A model generated the notes under the pieces. The model worked only from the letters and a program-made list of their open reading frames with translations. It was not told the origin of the DNA and searched no databases. From the NCBI GenBank assembly GCA_050633665.1, contig JBOEGY010000008.1, forward strand, positions 124,001 to 188,000: a DNA stretch of 64,000 nucleotides, written 5' to 3'. The translations under genes were made by a program, and so were the position numbers. This document shows positions 52,695 to 62,172 of this stretch, piece by piece (the first letter of the stretch is position 1; every line of letters begins with the position of its first letter). This DNA is from JAUIAI01 sp050633665. GTDB lineage: Bacteria; Pseudomonadota; Gammaproteobacteria; Burkholderiales; Burkholderiaceae_E.

Positions 52695-53864
52695 TCAGAG
52701 CGAAGCGATCGCCTCAGCCCGCTGAGGCATCCAGACTTTGGCTACCGCCTTGGCATCCATCTGCTTGAGCTTGGGATCAGCTGCAAGCATTTTGCGCCAG
52801 GCTTGCTGCAGCGCCTCATGGCGAGCCAGCATTCCCTCCTGCCACTGCTGATGGTCAGGCTGCCAGAGGCCGATTTCCTTGAAGTAGCGAATCGCCCCTT
52901 CATGCATAGCGGCATCCATCGGCGGCTTGCCGGCAATCTTGGCCTCCCAGCGCGGCGCAACCTTGTTGGCGTCCTTGTACAGATCGAACGACTCCACAAC
53001 CGCCTTGGTCACTGCGTAGACCTCATCGGCCGGAGTTTCGGTTTTGACGGTAATCATCGGATAACGATAGCCCAGCATCCAGACTCCTTTCTCTTCGGAC
53101 AGACCGGCTCCGATCGTCTCTTTGAAGGGCTCTACAAAGGGGACGGCTTTGCGCACTCGATCCCATCCCTCGGTATCTGATGTGTCCAGCTCCAGCCAGT
53201 GAATCCCCTGCGGACTTGCTTCCAATTCCCGTAACCCGGAACTGGAGGGCGCGAAGCCACCGGCAACTGCGCGGCCTTCAACCAGTGCTTTCATGGTCTG
53301 ACCGTAGCCGGGGAATTCGACCAAATCGAGGTCATCAATCGTGAGGCCACCGAACGCCAGGATGGGCTCGATCTTGGCATTCACGGACGTATTGCTGCGA
53401 GCGTAGGCAAACGGTTTGCCCTTCAGGTCTGCAATGGTTTTGATACCGCTGTCTTTCGTCACGGCGATTGATAATGAATTGACCCGCCCCATGACGGTGC
53501 GCAGGCTTTGTGGTCCGACATCTGGCGCCGCATATTCGTACAACGCCTCCACCGCAAAATAGAGTTCTGTCGCGAGCCAGCCATGCGAGGCCCGGCCCTG
53601 CATTACCGGTTTGACACGCCCCTGGGAACTGCCGGACGGCAGCAGACGGACCCGGGTACCGTATTTCTTGCCCAGGGCGTCAGCGACAGCCGATGCCTCG
53701 ACATAACCGGCAGCCCCGACGTCGTAACAACTCCAGATCATGGTGCTAGGCAGATTCGGCAGATTTTGCTGAGCCATTGCTGGCCGGATTCCTGCGCTAC
53801 TCAATGCTCCGGCGGCGGCCAGGCCCCCTGCTCCATGCAAAACGCTGCGACGCGAAACTGTCAT
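52695..53864 (-). CDS. TAXI-family TRAP solute-binding protein
   Basis: A 389-residue periplasmic protein. It has a twin-arginine-type leader (SRRSVLHGAGGLAAAGA). TMIWSCYDVGAAGYVEAS and SGSSQGRVKPVMQGRASHGW show the TAXI ligand-binding type. ATG 53864 with AAAGGAGGCAAC upstream is chosen over 53939. It pairs with the fused TRAP permease. Ligand unknown; a hydroxy-carboxylate such as quinate or shikimate is inferred from the neighbours. A LysR gene lies 138 bp upstream on the same strand. Confidence 0.88.
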   Translation of the reverse strand: MTVSRRSVLHGAGGLAAAGALSSAGIRPAMAQQNLPNLPSTMIWSCYDVGAAGYVEASAVADALGKKYGTRVRLLPSGSSQGRVKPVMQGRASHGWLATELYFAVEALYEYAAPDVGPQSLRTVMGRVNSLSIAVTKDSGIKTIADLKGKPFAYARSNTSVNAKIEPILAFGGLTIDDLDLVEFPGYGQTMKALVEGRAVAGGFAPSSSGLRELEASPQGIHWLELDTSDTEGWDRVRKAVPFVEPFKETIGAGLSEEKGVWMLGYRYPMITVKTETPADEVYAVTKAVVESFDLYKDANKVAPRWEAKIAGKPPMDAAMHEGAIRYFKEIGLWQPDHQQWQEGMLARHEALQQAWRKMLAADPKLKQMDAKAVAKVWMPQRAEAIASL

Positions 53865-54002
53865 TTTGTTGCCTCCTTTGTGGGACGAAATACTCTTGGT
53901 ATCGTCTTGATGATCAATACTGGCATTTGATTTCGGCAAGCGTAGTCAGAAGTGCGGGTGTTCGCCAATACCTAATATCCAATGAGTGATACACAAGGCG
54001 AA

Positions 54003-54920
54003 TCAACTCTCTGACGTCGACGCGCTGTCACCCACTTTGTAATGAATCGCCATCTCGCGAAACCTTCTGGCGGCTACCGTCTGATAGTGAGGTCGATACG
54101 CCAGTGAGAGCGAGATTTTAGGATCTCTGGGCTTGGGGGTAATCGGGCGAAATGCAACCCGGTCAGAGGCATGACGGGCAGTGGCAGACGGCACCAGGGC
54201 AAACCCCAGACCACTCTCAACCAGACAAATTACCGTATGGACCTGGGTCGCCGCCTGCGCGACCACCGGATTGACATTCGCCTGCTGCAACAACCTTGCC
54301 GTTAAGGCGTGCATACCGGGGACTTGCTGCAAGGTGTAGTGAATAAACGGCTCATTCTCGATGTCGCGCAATGAAACAGCCCGCTTCTTTGCCAGAGGAT
54401 GCTCGGCCGGCATCGCAATGACCAGATAATCATCTTCAACCGGTTCGAACTTCAACTGCGTCGTCCAATCGAACGGGCTTCTGACAATACCCAGGTCCGC
54501 CGCACCCGTCTCAACGGCACGAATAATCTCGGTGTTGCTGTCTTCGTAAACCTCAAGCGCGACGCCAGGATAACTGGCCCTGAAAGGCGGTAGCAATCGC
54601 GGCAACAACTCCGATTTGGCCGACCCCACAAACGCGAGCCGCAAGCGCCCGCTCAGCCCCTGGCTGGTGGAGAACGCCACGCGCGCCACTTCTTCCGCAT
54701 GAAACAAGGCTTTGCGCGCATCAGCCAACACCGCTTGCCCGGCTTCAGTCAGCGTAACCGTATGAGTGGTTCGATTGAACAGTTTCACCTTGAGTTGTTC
54801 CTCGAGTTTTCGGATCGACACTGACAATGGGGGTTGCGTCATGTGCAAGCGTTCCGCCGCGATCCTGAAGTTCAGGGTTTCCGACAAGATGACCAGTTGT
54901 TCGAGTTGCCTTAGTTCCAT
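54003..54920 (-). CDS. LysR-family transcriptional regulator
   Basis: A 305-residue LTTR. MELRQLEQLVILSETLNFR and AAERLHMTQPPLSVSIRKLE form the DNA-binding winged helix, and an effector-binding domain follows (about 90-295), of the BenM/CatM-like subgroup that responds to aromatic or hydroaromatic acids. It lies between the quinate/TRAP genes (same strand) and the acyl-CoA operon (divergent), so it could control either or both. The 109-bp divergent intergenic region is the likely operator. Confidence 0.9.
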   Translation of the reverse strand: MELRQLEQLVILSETLNFRIAAERLHMTQPPLSVSIRKLEEQLKVKLFNRTTHTVTLTEAGQAVLADARKALFHAEEVARVAFSTSQGLSGRLRLAFVGSAKSELLPRLLPPFRASYPGVALEVYEDSNTEIIRAVETGAADLGIVRSPFDWTTQLKFEPVEDDYLVIAMPAEHPLAKKRAVSLRDIENEPFIHYTLQQVPGMHALTARLLQQANVNPVVAQAATQVHTVICLVESGLGFALVPSATARHASDRVAFRPITPKPRDPKISLSLAYRPHYQTVAARRFREMAIHYKVGDSASTSES

Positions 54921-55029
54921 TGTTGCTCCGAACGCCTATTCGATTTAAATATCAAGATTTTGGATTTCAATATTATTCAATAAAGACCGCCAACGTTAGC
55001 ATGATCGCTTTTTCGGGTGAATTCTGAAC
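54921..55029. promoter_or_regulatory. Divergent promoter region with AT-rich inverted repeat
   Basis: This 109-bp region separates the LysR and acyl-CoA synthetase genes. AATATCAAG and TTTCAATATT form an imperfect inverted repeat around 54947-54975 in an AT-rich stretch, a plausible T-N11-A-type LysR operator. Exact promoters are not resolved. Confidence 0.45.
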
Positions 55030-57153
55030 ATGTCCCTCGCCGAACCGGCCTCTGACGAAAGCCTGCGACAGGCTTTCCGACCTGCTTCGGTCGCCATTCT
55101 GGGCGCAGCGTCAAACCCGGCCCGCATCTCCGGTCGGCCCTTACACTATATGCTCAAGGCCGGTTATGCAGGCAGGATCTACCCGGTCAACAACCGCCAC
55201 GACATCGTCCAGGGCTTACCCGCTTTCAAGTCACTCGCGGACCTCCCGGAAACACCGGACGTCGCCCTGATCGCGCTGGCCAAAGAACATGTCTTGCAGG
55301 CTGTCGTGGCCTGTGTCGATCGCGGCATCAGAGCAGCCGTCATCTTCGCGGCGGGCTTTGCAGAGGCGTCGGAGGACGGCAAGACAGACCAGGAGCAAAT
55401 TGCCGCCATTGCCCGTCGCGGTGGGCTCCGCCTGTTCGGCCCTAATTGCCTTGGCATTTTTCATAGCCCAAGCGGCTTTATCGGCACTTTCACAAGCGCT
55501 CTGGATAATCAATTCATGTTGCCCGGGCGAACTGCTGTGATAAGCCAGAGCGGTGCTTACGGCGGGCATCTTGCCTATCTATGCCGTAAACGAAACCTGG
55601 GTGTCAGCTATTGGGCTTCAACCGGCAACGAAGCCGATATCGACGTCGCCAGTTGTATTGAATGGCTGGCCAGGCAGGACGATGTGGCGACCATCATGGC
55701 TTATGCCGAAGGTATTCGCGACGGCGAGGCATTTGTACGCGCCCTTGAAACGGCGCATCGCCGACGCAAGCCGGTTATCTTTGGGAAAGTTGGCGACAGC
55801 ATCCGGGGGGCGGAGGCAGCCTCATCCCACACCGCCTCACTCGCCGGCTCAAGCGCGGCGTTCGAAGCCATCATCAAGGAATACGGCGTATACCGGGCCC
55901 GCACTACCGAAGAGCATGTCGATGTCGCTTATGCCTGCAGCAAGGGCATCTACCCGGCTGGCCGCAAAGTGGGCATTGTGACCGTGTCGGGCGGGTTCGG
56001 CATACAACTGTGCGATTCGGCTGAACGCAACGGACTGGAAGTTCCGCCCTTGCCCACGCCGGCCCAGGAGCGGCTCGCAATCGCCAATCCCCATGGCGGT
56101 CGCGCCAACCCATGCGACACGACGTCCAATTTCATCAACAACATGGACATTCTGAGCGAAACATTCGATACGATGCATCGAGATGGCGGCTACGATGCCA
56201 TCGTGGCCGCGATGACAATATTGCCGGGCTCAACAACCTATGGCTCTGCGCTTCGCGAAGCGATCGCCAAAGGCACGTCAGAGCATTGCCAGCGACCCAC
56301 TCTGATCTGCATGGAAGCCGAGCCCGAAGTTCTGAAAAGCTATGACGACGAAGGCTTGCTCACGTTTCCGGATTCCGATCGTGCCATCAGGGCGCTGGCG
56401 GCACTAACGACCCTGCGCGAGCGCTGGGCTTCAGAACCCTACCGGCTTCCGGTCAATCAGGCGCTGGCCGTAACCATTCCAACCGCTGGCTTATCGGAGG
56501 CGGACGCACTGGCATTGCTGGCCAAAGCCGGCATCCCGTGCGTGAGCAACCACACCGCCCAAGACCCGGACGAAGCGGTGGCGTTCGCCCAGCGCATCGG
56601 CTACCCGGTTGTGATGAAAATCGTCTCGCCGGACATCCCTCACAAATCTGAAATTGGTGGCGTACTACTGAACATAGGCGATGACTCGCAGGTTCGGAGC
56701 GCCATGGACACCTTGCGATCAAACGCCAGGTCACATGCCCCTGAGGCACGAGTCGACGGTGTCCTGATTGCCGAGTCTGTCACAGATGGCATCGAAGTCA
56801 TTATCGGCGCGCAGTGTGATCCGGTGTTCGGGCCCATGGTCATGTTTGGCCTGGGCGGCATCTACACGGAAGTCTTCAATGATGTCGTGATTCGCCCTGC
56901 CCCGTGCACCAGCCAACAGGCGCTCGAGATGATCCGGTCTATTCGGGGCTACCCGTTAATTTCTGGGGCGCGCGGCCAGCCCCCCGGAGACATCAACGCC
57001 CTGGCCGAGGCGATCACGCTTACCTCTCATTTCATTGCAGCCAATGCAGCGCAGCTTGCCAGCCTCGATCTGAATCCTGTGGTGCTCAGGCCGGCAGGAA
57101 AAGGCGTCGTTGCTATTGATGCTTTCATTAAAGGAGCCATCAGGAATGACTAA
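55030..57153 (+). CDS. Acyl-CoA synthetase (NDP-forming), fused alpha/beta type
   Basis: A 707-residue enzyme. Order: CoA-binding Rossmann domain (FRPASVAILGAASNPARISG), ligase-CoA domain, and a C-terminal ATP-grasp domain (about 470-700) with VVMKIVSPDIPHKSEIGGV. The swinging phospho-histidine is His in EAASSHTASLAG (about 265). It activates a carboxylic acid to its CoA ester via a phosphoenzyme and ADP or GDP release. Some ferulate-type CoA ligases have this architecture. The enoyl-CoA hydratase gene overlaps it by 8 bp; a thiolase follows. The substrate is not known. Confidence 0.87.
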   Translation: MSLAEPASDESLRQAFRPASVAILGAASNPARISGRPLHYMLKAGYAGRIYPVNNRHDIVQGLPAFKSLADLPETPDVALIALAKEHVLQAVVACVDRGIRAAVIFAAGFAEASEDGKTDQEQIAAIARRGGLRLFGPNCLGIFHSPSGFIGTFTSALDNQFMLPGRTAVISQSGAYGGHLAYLCRKRNLGVSYWASTGNEADIDVASCIEWLARQDDVATIMAYAEGIRDGEAFVRALETAHRRRKPVIFGKVGDSIRGAEAASSHTASLAGSSAAFEAIIKEYGVYRARTTEEHVDVAYACSKGIYPAGRKVGIVTVSGGFGIQLCDSAERNGLEVPPLPTPAQERLAIANPHGGRANPCDTTSNFINNMDILSETFDTMHRDGGYDAIVAAMTILPGSTTYGSALREAIAKGTSEHCQRPTLICMEAEPEVLKSYDDEGLLTFPDSDRAIRALAALTTLRERWASEPYRLPVNQALAVTIPTAGLSEADALALLAKAGIPCVSNHTAQDPDEAVAFAQRIGYPVVMKIVSPDIPHKSEIGGVLLNIGDDSQVRSAMDTLRSNARSHAPEARVDGVLIAESVTDGIEVIIGAQCDPVFGPMVMFGLGGIYTEVFNDVVIRPAPCTSQQALEMIRSIRGYPLISGARGQPPGDINALAEAITLTSHFIAANAAQLASLDLNPVVLRPAGKGVVAIDAFIKGAIRND

Positions 57154-57937
57154 GTCCCCAACCCAAGTCTTGCTCAGCCTGGACGGAGCAGTAGCGATCA
57201 TTACCTTATTCAATCCCCCGATGAACGTGGTGACCCGCCAGATGACAGCCGATCTCGAGGCAACGCTGGCGACCGTACAGGCTGACGAATCCGTGCGGGC
57301 GGTGGTGCTTACTGGTCACGGGTCGCGCGCCTTCTGTTCGGGTTCTGATATCAAGGAATTTCCCGATCTGATGATGCCGGGTCAAGTCGTTGAGAAAAAA
57401 CTCAAACGCCAGAACGATATTTTCCGGACCTTGTATGAATTTCCAAAACCCACGATAGCGGCTGTTGGTTCACTCGCCTACGGAGGAGGTCTGGAAATCG
57501 CCATCTGCTGTGATTTGATCATCGCGGAGGACAACACTCGCTTCAGCCTCCCGGAACTTAACCTCGGGGTGTTTCCCTCCAGCGGCGGCACATACCGGAT
57601 GGCCAGAAAGATAGGCGCATCGCGCACGAAAGAACTGATCTTCCTCGGTGAGGCAATCGACGCCGACACGGCCCTTTCTTGGGGGCTGATCAACCGCAAG
57701 AGTCCGGTCGGCCAATCGACCCAGATGGCGTTGAGTCTTGCGCACAAACTGGCGCGCAAACCTCGCCTGGCCATGCGCTTATCGAAAGAATTGATTCACT
57801 ACGATTTGAACGCCAGCCAGGACGAACTGATTCAGGCATCATTGGACAGAAGCGATCAGGCATTCTGCTCACCAGAATGCCGCGAAGGCGTACGCGCGTT
57901 CATGGCGAAGCAGCCGCCTGATTTCACAGCGCTCTAA
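57146..57937 (+). CDS. Enoyl-CoA hydratase/isomerase family protein
   Basis: A 263-residue crotonase-fold protein. FCSGSDIKEFPDL is the first oxyanion segment, AYGGGLEIAICCD the second, and SLPELNLGVFPSSGGTYRM carries the glutamate expected for hydration. ATG 57146 overlaps the synthetase stop by 8 bp; longer in-frame starts are rejected. It may hydrate an alpha,beta-unsaturated acyl-CoA, or cleave it as a hydratase-lyase; the operon includes a thiolase, favouring beta-oxidation. Confidence 0.85.
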   Translation: MTKSPTQVLLSLDGAVAIITLFNPPMNVVTRQMTADLEATLATVQADESVRAVVLTGHGSRAFCSGSDIKEFPDLMMPGQVVEKKLKRQNDIFRTLYEFPKPTIAAVGSLAYGGGLEIAICCDLIIAEDNTRFSLPELNLGVFPSSGGTYRMARKIGASRTKELIFLGEAIDADTALSWGLINRKSPVGQSTQMALSLAHKLARKPRLAMRLSKELIHYDLNASQDELIQASLDRSDQAFCSPECREGVRAFMAKQPPDFTAL

Positions 57938-57980
57938 GCCTAATAGACAAGCCCTTAAACCCGGAACCAGAGAGACAGAC

Positions 57981-59180
57981 ATGACAAGAGCAGCAATTGT
58001 TTCACCATTGCGCACACCGATTGGGGCGTTTGGTGGTGCGCTCAAACCTGTACCGGTCGAGGCCCTTGGTGCCACCGTCGCACGCGCAGTCGTCGAGCGA
58101 ACCGGCATCGATCCTGCTCTGATTGAAGACGTTGTGTTTGCACAGTCTTATCAAAGTGGCGAGGCACCTTGCATCGGACGGTGGGTTGGCCTGGAAGCCG
58201 GTCTGCCTATCGAAGTGGCAGGTATGGCGCTGGACAGACGCTGCGGTAGCGGACTTCAAGCCATCGCGATGGGCGCCATGATGGTTCAAACCGGCGCCGC
58301 AGAAGTTGTCTTAGCCGGCGGCGTGGAAAGCATGAGCAATGTCGAGTACTACACGACAGACATGCGCTGGGGAGCGCGTGCCGGAACGGTCAAGTTCCAT
58401 GACCGGCTGGAACGAGGCCGCGAGCGCTCCCAACCGGTTGACCGATTCGGTCCGATCTCGGGCATGATCGAAACCGCCGAAAATCTGGCCCGCGACTATG
58501 AAATAACCCGCGAAGCAGCCGACTGCTTCGCGGCCCAAAGCCAGCAACGAGCGGCAGCGGCCGTTGCCGCTGGCAAGTTTGAATCAGAGATCGTTCCAGT
58601 CTCGGTAAAACAACGACGCGGCGAGCCAATCATCATTCGGGCCGACGAAGGCATCCGAGCAGATACAACGAGCGACTCCCTGAGCCGACTCAAGCCGCTG
58701 ACTAAAGGCGGCATCGTCACCGCAGGAAATGCCTGCCAGCAAAACGATGCAGCCGCTGCCTGCCTGATCATGAGCGAAGACAAGGCTGCGGCACTCGGCC
58801 TGCAGCCACTTGGCTATCTTATCGGCTGGGCAGCCGCAGGCTGCGAACCGGCGACCATGGGCATTGGCCCGGTTCCTGCCGTACAAAAACTGTTTCAACG
58901 AACCGGACTAGGGTTCAACGACATGGATCTGGTCGAACTGAACGAAGCATTCGCCTGCCAGGCTCTCGCCTGCCTGAAAGGCTGGGGCTGGGACGACCAG
59001 GACCGGCTCAACGTTAACGGTTCCGGCATCTCATTGGGGCATCCGGTTGGCGCAACCGGCGCGCGAATCATGACAACGCTGTTGTATGAACTGAGCCGAT
59101 CAAAAGGCCGCTACGGACTTGAGACGATGTGCATCGGCGGCGGTCAGGGTATCGCTGCTGTCTTTGAACGGGCAACCTGA
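57981..59180 (+). CDS. Thiolase (acetyl-CoA acyltransferase)
   Basis: A 399-residue thiolase. Cys88 (DRRCGSGLQ) is the nucleophile; His in SLGHPVGATGAR and Cys in MCIGGGQG complete the site. It is distinct in sequence from PhaA at 16373-17548. It follows the enoyl-CoA hydratase by 43 bp and should cleave a beta-ketoacyl-CoA produced by the operon. No 3-hydroxyacyl-CoA dehydrogenase gene is present between them, so that step must be encoded elsewhere or is skipped. Confidence 0.88.
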   Translation: MTRAAIVSPLRTPIGAFGGALKPVPVEALGATVARAVVERTGIDPALIEDVVFAQSYQSGEAPCIGRWVGLEAGLPIEVAGMALDRRCGSGLQAIAMGAMMVQTGAAEVVLAGGVESMSNVEYYTTDMRWGARAGTVKFHDRLERGRERSQPVDRFGPISGMIETAENLARDYEITREAADCFAAQSQQRAAAAVAAGKFESEIVPVSVKQRRGEPIIIRADEGIRADTTSDSLSRLKPLTKGGIVTAGNACQQNDAAAACLIMSEDKAAALGLQPLGYLIGWAAAGCEPATMGIGPVPAVQKLFQRTGLGFNDMDLVELNEAFACQALACLKGWGWDDQDRLNVNGSGISLGHPVGATGARIMTTLLYELSRSKGRYGLETMCIGGGQGIAAVFERAT

Positions 59181-59252
59181 CAGGACAAGCTCAAACATCA
59201 CACAACACAACCGAATACTAACGACTACCAAAACCACTGAGAGGAGACCCAC

Positions 59253-60386
59253 ATGAACTCGATTCATCTAGTCAAACTGGTCGCAGCTACCGCTGCCACG
59301 GCCGTGATGACCACGGGCGCAATAGCCCAGGACATCCAGATCGGAGCCAACTTTCCGATGAGCGGGCCCAACGCCGAATACGGCGACCTGTTTTCAACCG
59401 CTGCAGCTATTGCTGTTGAGCATGCCAACGCCGACAAAATGCTCTCAGGCAAATTGTCCATGGTCGTCGAAGACAGTCAGGCCACCCCGCAACAAGGTGT
59501 CGTGTCGATGAACAAACTCGTTAACGTTGAGAAAGTCCCGTATGTTTTGTCGGCGTTTACAGGTGTTTCAAAAGCGATTGCCCCGATTGGCGATAAATCA
59601 AAAGTCGTATCAATTAACGGCGGCGGCATCAGCCCGGATCTGGCTGCGCTTGGCGACTATTTCTGGAACGTGATTCCATTGGTAAACAACGAGGTTCAGG
59701 CACTGACCCCCTATCTTGTCAAAGAACAGAAGTTCAATAAGATTGCGCTGATCTTTGTCGATGATCCGGCCGGAGAGGCAATCAAGAACGAACTCGAAAA
59801 AGAAATCCCCCGTCACGGTGGCAAACTCGTCGCGACATTTCAAATTCCGCGCGCTTCACAGCAATTTGCCGGAATCGCTGCAAAGGTTCGCAGGGCGAAA
59901 CCGGATGCGGTCTTTATCGCGTCATTTGGCGCCCAGCAAGCGCAGATCATCAAACAGTTACGAGACAACGGTGTCAAACAGCAGCTAGTCAGTTATTCGT
60001 CCTTCTCCGTCCCCAATGTTCTGCAACTGCCTGAAGCAGAAGGCGCAATATTCCCAACTCAGTCAATTGACTGGGAAGCTGATGACATCACCCGCCGACT
60101 CGCCGCAGACTGGCGCAAGCGCAAAGGCAAGGAACCCAATGCCTATGTTGCCAATTACTACAATGCTGTCATGGTATTCGTGAAACTCGCTCAGGCGCTC
60201 GAAAAAGACGGCCAACCGATCACAGGCGAGAACCTGCTGAAGCAACGTCAAAAATCGGGAACCTTCGAAGTAGCGGGAGGCAAAATGGTCTTTCTGTCCA
60301 ATGGCACCGTTTCAGTCCCGCTGCAACTGAATCAGGTAAGCGGCGGCACGTCGAAAGTCATCAAAAAGAAGCTAGTCGCCCAATAA
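59253..60386 (+). CDS. Liv-type ABC transporter substrate-binding protein
   Basis: A 377-residue periplasmic protein with an N-terminal signal (MNSIHLVKLVAATAATAVM, cut near AIAQ). The mature start is IQIGANFPMSGPNAEYGD, typical of the type I binding proteins of branched-chain amino-acid-like importers. GAGAGGAGACCCAC lies before the ATG. It precedes two permeases and two ATPases, in the usual LivK-H-M-G-F order. In such catabolic operons the ligand is often an aromatic or organic acid rather than leucine. Confidence 0.9.
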   Translation: MNSIHLVKLVAATAATAVMTTGAIAQDIQIGANFPMSGPNAEYGDLFSTAAAIAVEHANADKMLSGKLSMVVEDSQATPQQGVVSMNKLVNVEKVPYVLSAFTGVSKAIAPIGDKSKVVSINGGGISPDLAALGDYFWNVIPLVNNEVQALTPYLVKEQKFNKIALIFVDDPAGEAIKNELEKEIPRHGGKLVATFQIPRASQQFAGIAAKVRRAKPDAVFIASFGAQQAQIIKQLRDNGVKQQLVSYSSFSVPNVLQLPEAEGAIFPTQSIDWEADDITRRLAADWRKRKGKEPNAYVANYYNAVMVFVKLAQALEKDGQPITGENLLKQRQKSGTFEVAGGKMVFLSNGTVSVPLQLNQVSGGTSKVIKKKLVAQ

Positions 60387-60402
60387 CATAACGGAAGCTT
60401 CG

Positions 60403-61275
60403 ATGCTGTTTCTTCAACTTTTTGTCAACGGCTTGCAGCTTGGGGCGATATACGCCCTGACTGCGGTCGGTTTTGCCCTCATTTTCGGCTCGACGCGGGT
60501 GTTTCATGTCGCCCATGGCGCAGCGTTCACCATTGCCGGATATCTTTTCTGGTGGGCGATGGTCCGCCAGGAGTGGCATTGGGGATCTGCCATTTTGCTG
60601 GCGATTGTTGCTGTCGTGGCGTTCGGCTTGTTCATGGAGAAATTCATCTATCGACCAATCCAACGGCATGAGGGTGCGTTCTTTACGGTCTTTATTGCCG
60701 CGTTCGGCACTCAAATTATTGTGCAGAACCTGATCGGCACGGTCTTCGGCCGCGGCTTTGAAACAGTAACAGTCGAGCTATCCCGGTCAAAAGAAGTTCT
60801 ACCTGATCTGTATATCGCCCCGATAGCCGCAGTGGCGATCGTGACAGCAATCGCCTTGTTTGTCGTGTTGGGCGTGTTTGTTTCCAGATCTCAACTAGGC
60901 ACCGGCTTGCGCGCGCTGTCCGATAACCCGGACCTGGTCCGCGTATTTGGAATGCAACCGACCCGGCTGGCACAGGTTGCGTTCGGTCTGGGCTCAGCCC
61001 TGGTTGTTCCGGCTGCTGCTTTCACAACGATTACTCAAGGCATCAATCCCGGCATCGGGCACCACATTATGTTGATCAGTCTGGCCTCGACGATTGTGGG
61101 CGGCATTGGCTCACTCAAGGGGGCTGCGCTGGGCGGCCTCTTGATCGGCATGGCAGAAAGCCTGGCAATCTGGCACTTTGATCCGCAATGGAGCGAAGCA
61201 GTAACTTTCATTCTGCTGTTCTCGTTCATCATCTTTAAACCAGCCGGCCTGATGGGCCGCGCTCAATCCAAATAG
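60403..61275 (+). CDS. LivH-type branched-chain ABC permease
   Basis: A 290-residue inner-membrane permease with about eight helices. The N-terminal LFVNGLQLGAIYALTAVGFA is the LivH signature. It comes 16 bp after the binding-protein gene and 9 bp before the second permease. It forms the channel with its LivM partner. Confidence 0.9.
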   Translation: MLFLQLFVNGLQLGAIYALTAVGFALIFGSTRVFHVAHGAAFTIAGYLFWWAMVRQEWHWGSAILLAIVAVVAFGLFMEKFIYRPIQRHEGAFFTVFIAAFGTQIIVQNLIGTVFGRGFETVTVELSRSKEVLPDLYIAPIAAVAIVTAIALFVVLGVFVSRSQLGTGLRALSDNPDLVRVFGMQPTRLAQVAFGLGSALVVPAAAFTTITQGINPGIGHHIMLISLASTIVGGIGSLKGAALGGLLIGMAESLAIWHFDPQWSEAVTFILLFSFIIFKPAGLMGRAQSK

Positions 61276-61284
61276 GCCGCGAAA

Positions 61285-62172
61285 ATGCTGGCATATCTCA
61301 TCAACCTTGCGGTGTTGATCAGTATCAATGCAATACTGGCGGTCACCTTAAACTTTGTGCTGGGCTACGCCGGGATATTCTCCATGGCCCATGCTGTGTT
61401 CTTTGGTGTCGGAGCCTATACCGCGGCGTTCATGGCCCTTCATGTCGGCGCCGGGTTTTTAACGGCCACCGGCGTCAGCATGCTGGTTTGCGCCCTGCTT
61501 TCTCTCGCGCTTGCGTTGCCGGCCTTGCGAGTACGCGGTGAGTACTTTGTCGCAGCGTCACTGGGCTTACAGATGCTGGCGGTAACGATCTTCTCAGAAT
61601 GGAAGTCGTTTACTGGCGGCATCGGTGGCATAACCAATATCCCGCCAGCCTCACTTTTCGGGTATGAACTATCCACACCCGGCCAGTATCTGGCGCTGTC
61701 GCTGATCTGCTTCGCACTGATTCTCGGCCTGGTGGCAGTCCTGGTCCGCTCAAGCTTCGGACGAAGCCTGAAGTCCATACGCGACAATGAAACCGCCGCC
61801 CTCGCATTCGGCAAAAATGTCGCCATCATCAAAACGCTGGCGGTTGCCGTTTCGTCCGCGCTGGCAGCGGTCGCCGGATCACTTTACGCGTTCTATGTCA
61901 GCTTCATCAACGTTGAAAGTTTCACGTTCGAAACCTCTATCTACCTCATGGCAATGGTCATCATTGGCGGCACCGCTACTTTATGGGGGCCAGTGGTCGG
62001 CACCGTTCTGATTTTGTTGTTACCGGCTTTCCTGACCTACCTGCCTGGACTGCCCCAGACCGAGATTGGCTCGATTCAACAAATGATCTACGGCCTGGCA
62101 ATGGTTCTGCTGATGATTTACCGGCCCGGTGGCCTGTGGGGGTTTCGCGATAATCCCAGGAACGATTCATGA
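61285..62172 (+). CDS. LivM-type branched-chain ABC permease
   Basis: A 295-residue permease with about eight to nine helices. NFVLGYAGIFSMAHAVFFGVG is the characteristic LivM segment, followed by SIRDNETAALAFGKNV, the EAA-like loop that contacts the ATPase. It overlaps the ATPase gene by 4 bp (ATGA). Confidence 0.9.
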   Translation: MLAYLINLAVLISINAILAVTLNFVLGYAGIFSMAHAVFFGVGAYTAAFMALHVGAGFLTATGVSMLVCALLSLALALPALRVRGEYFVAASLGLQMLAVTIFSEWKSFTGGIGGITNIPPASLFGYELSTPGQYLALSLICFALILGLVAVLVRSSFGRSLKSIRDNETAALAFGKNVAIIKTLAVAVSSALAAVAGSLYAFYVSFINVESFTFETSIYLMAMVIIGGTATLWGPVVGTVLILLLPAFLTYLPGLPQTEIGSIQQMIYGLAMVLLMIYRPGGLWGFRDNPRNDS

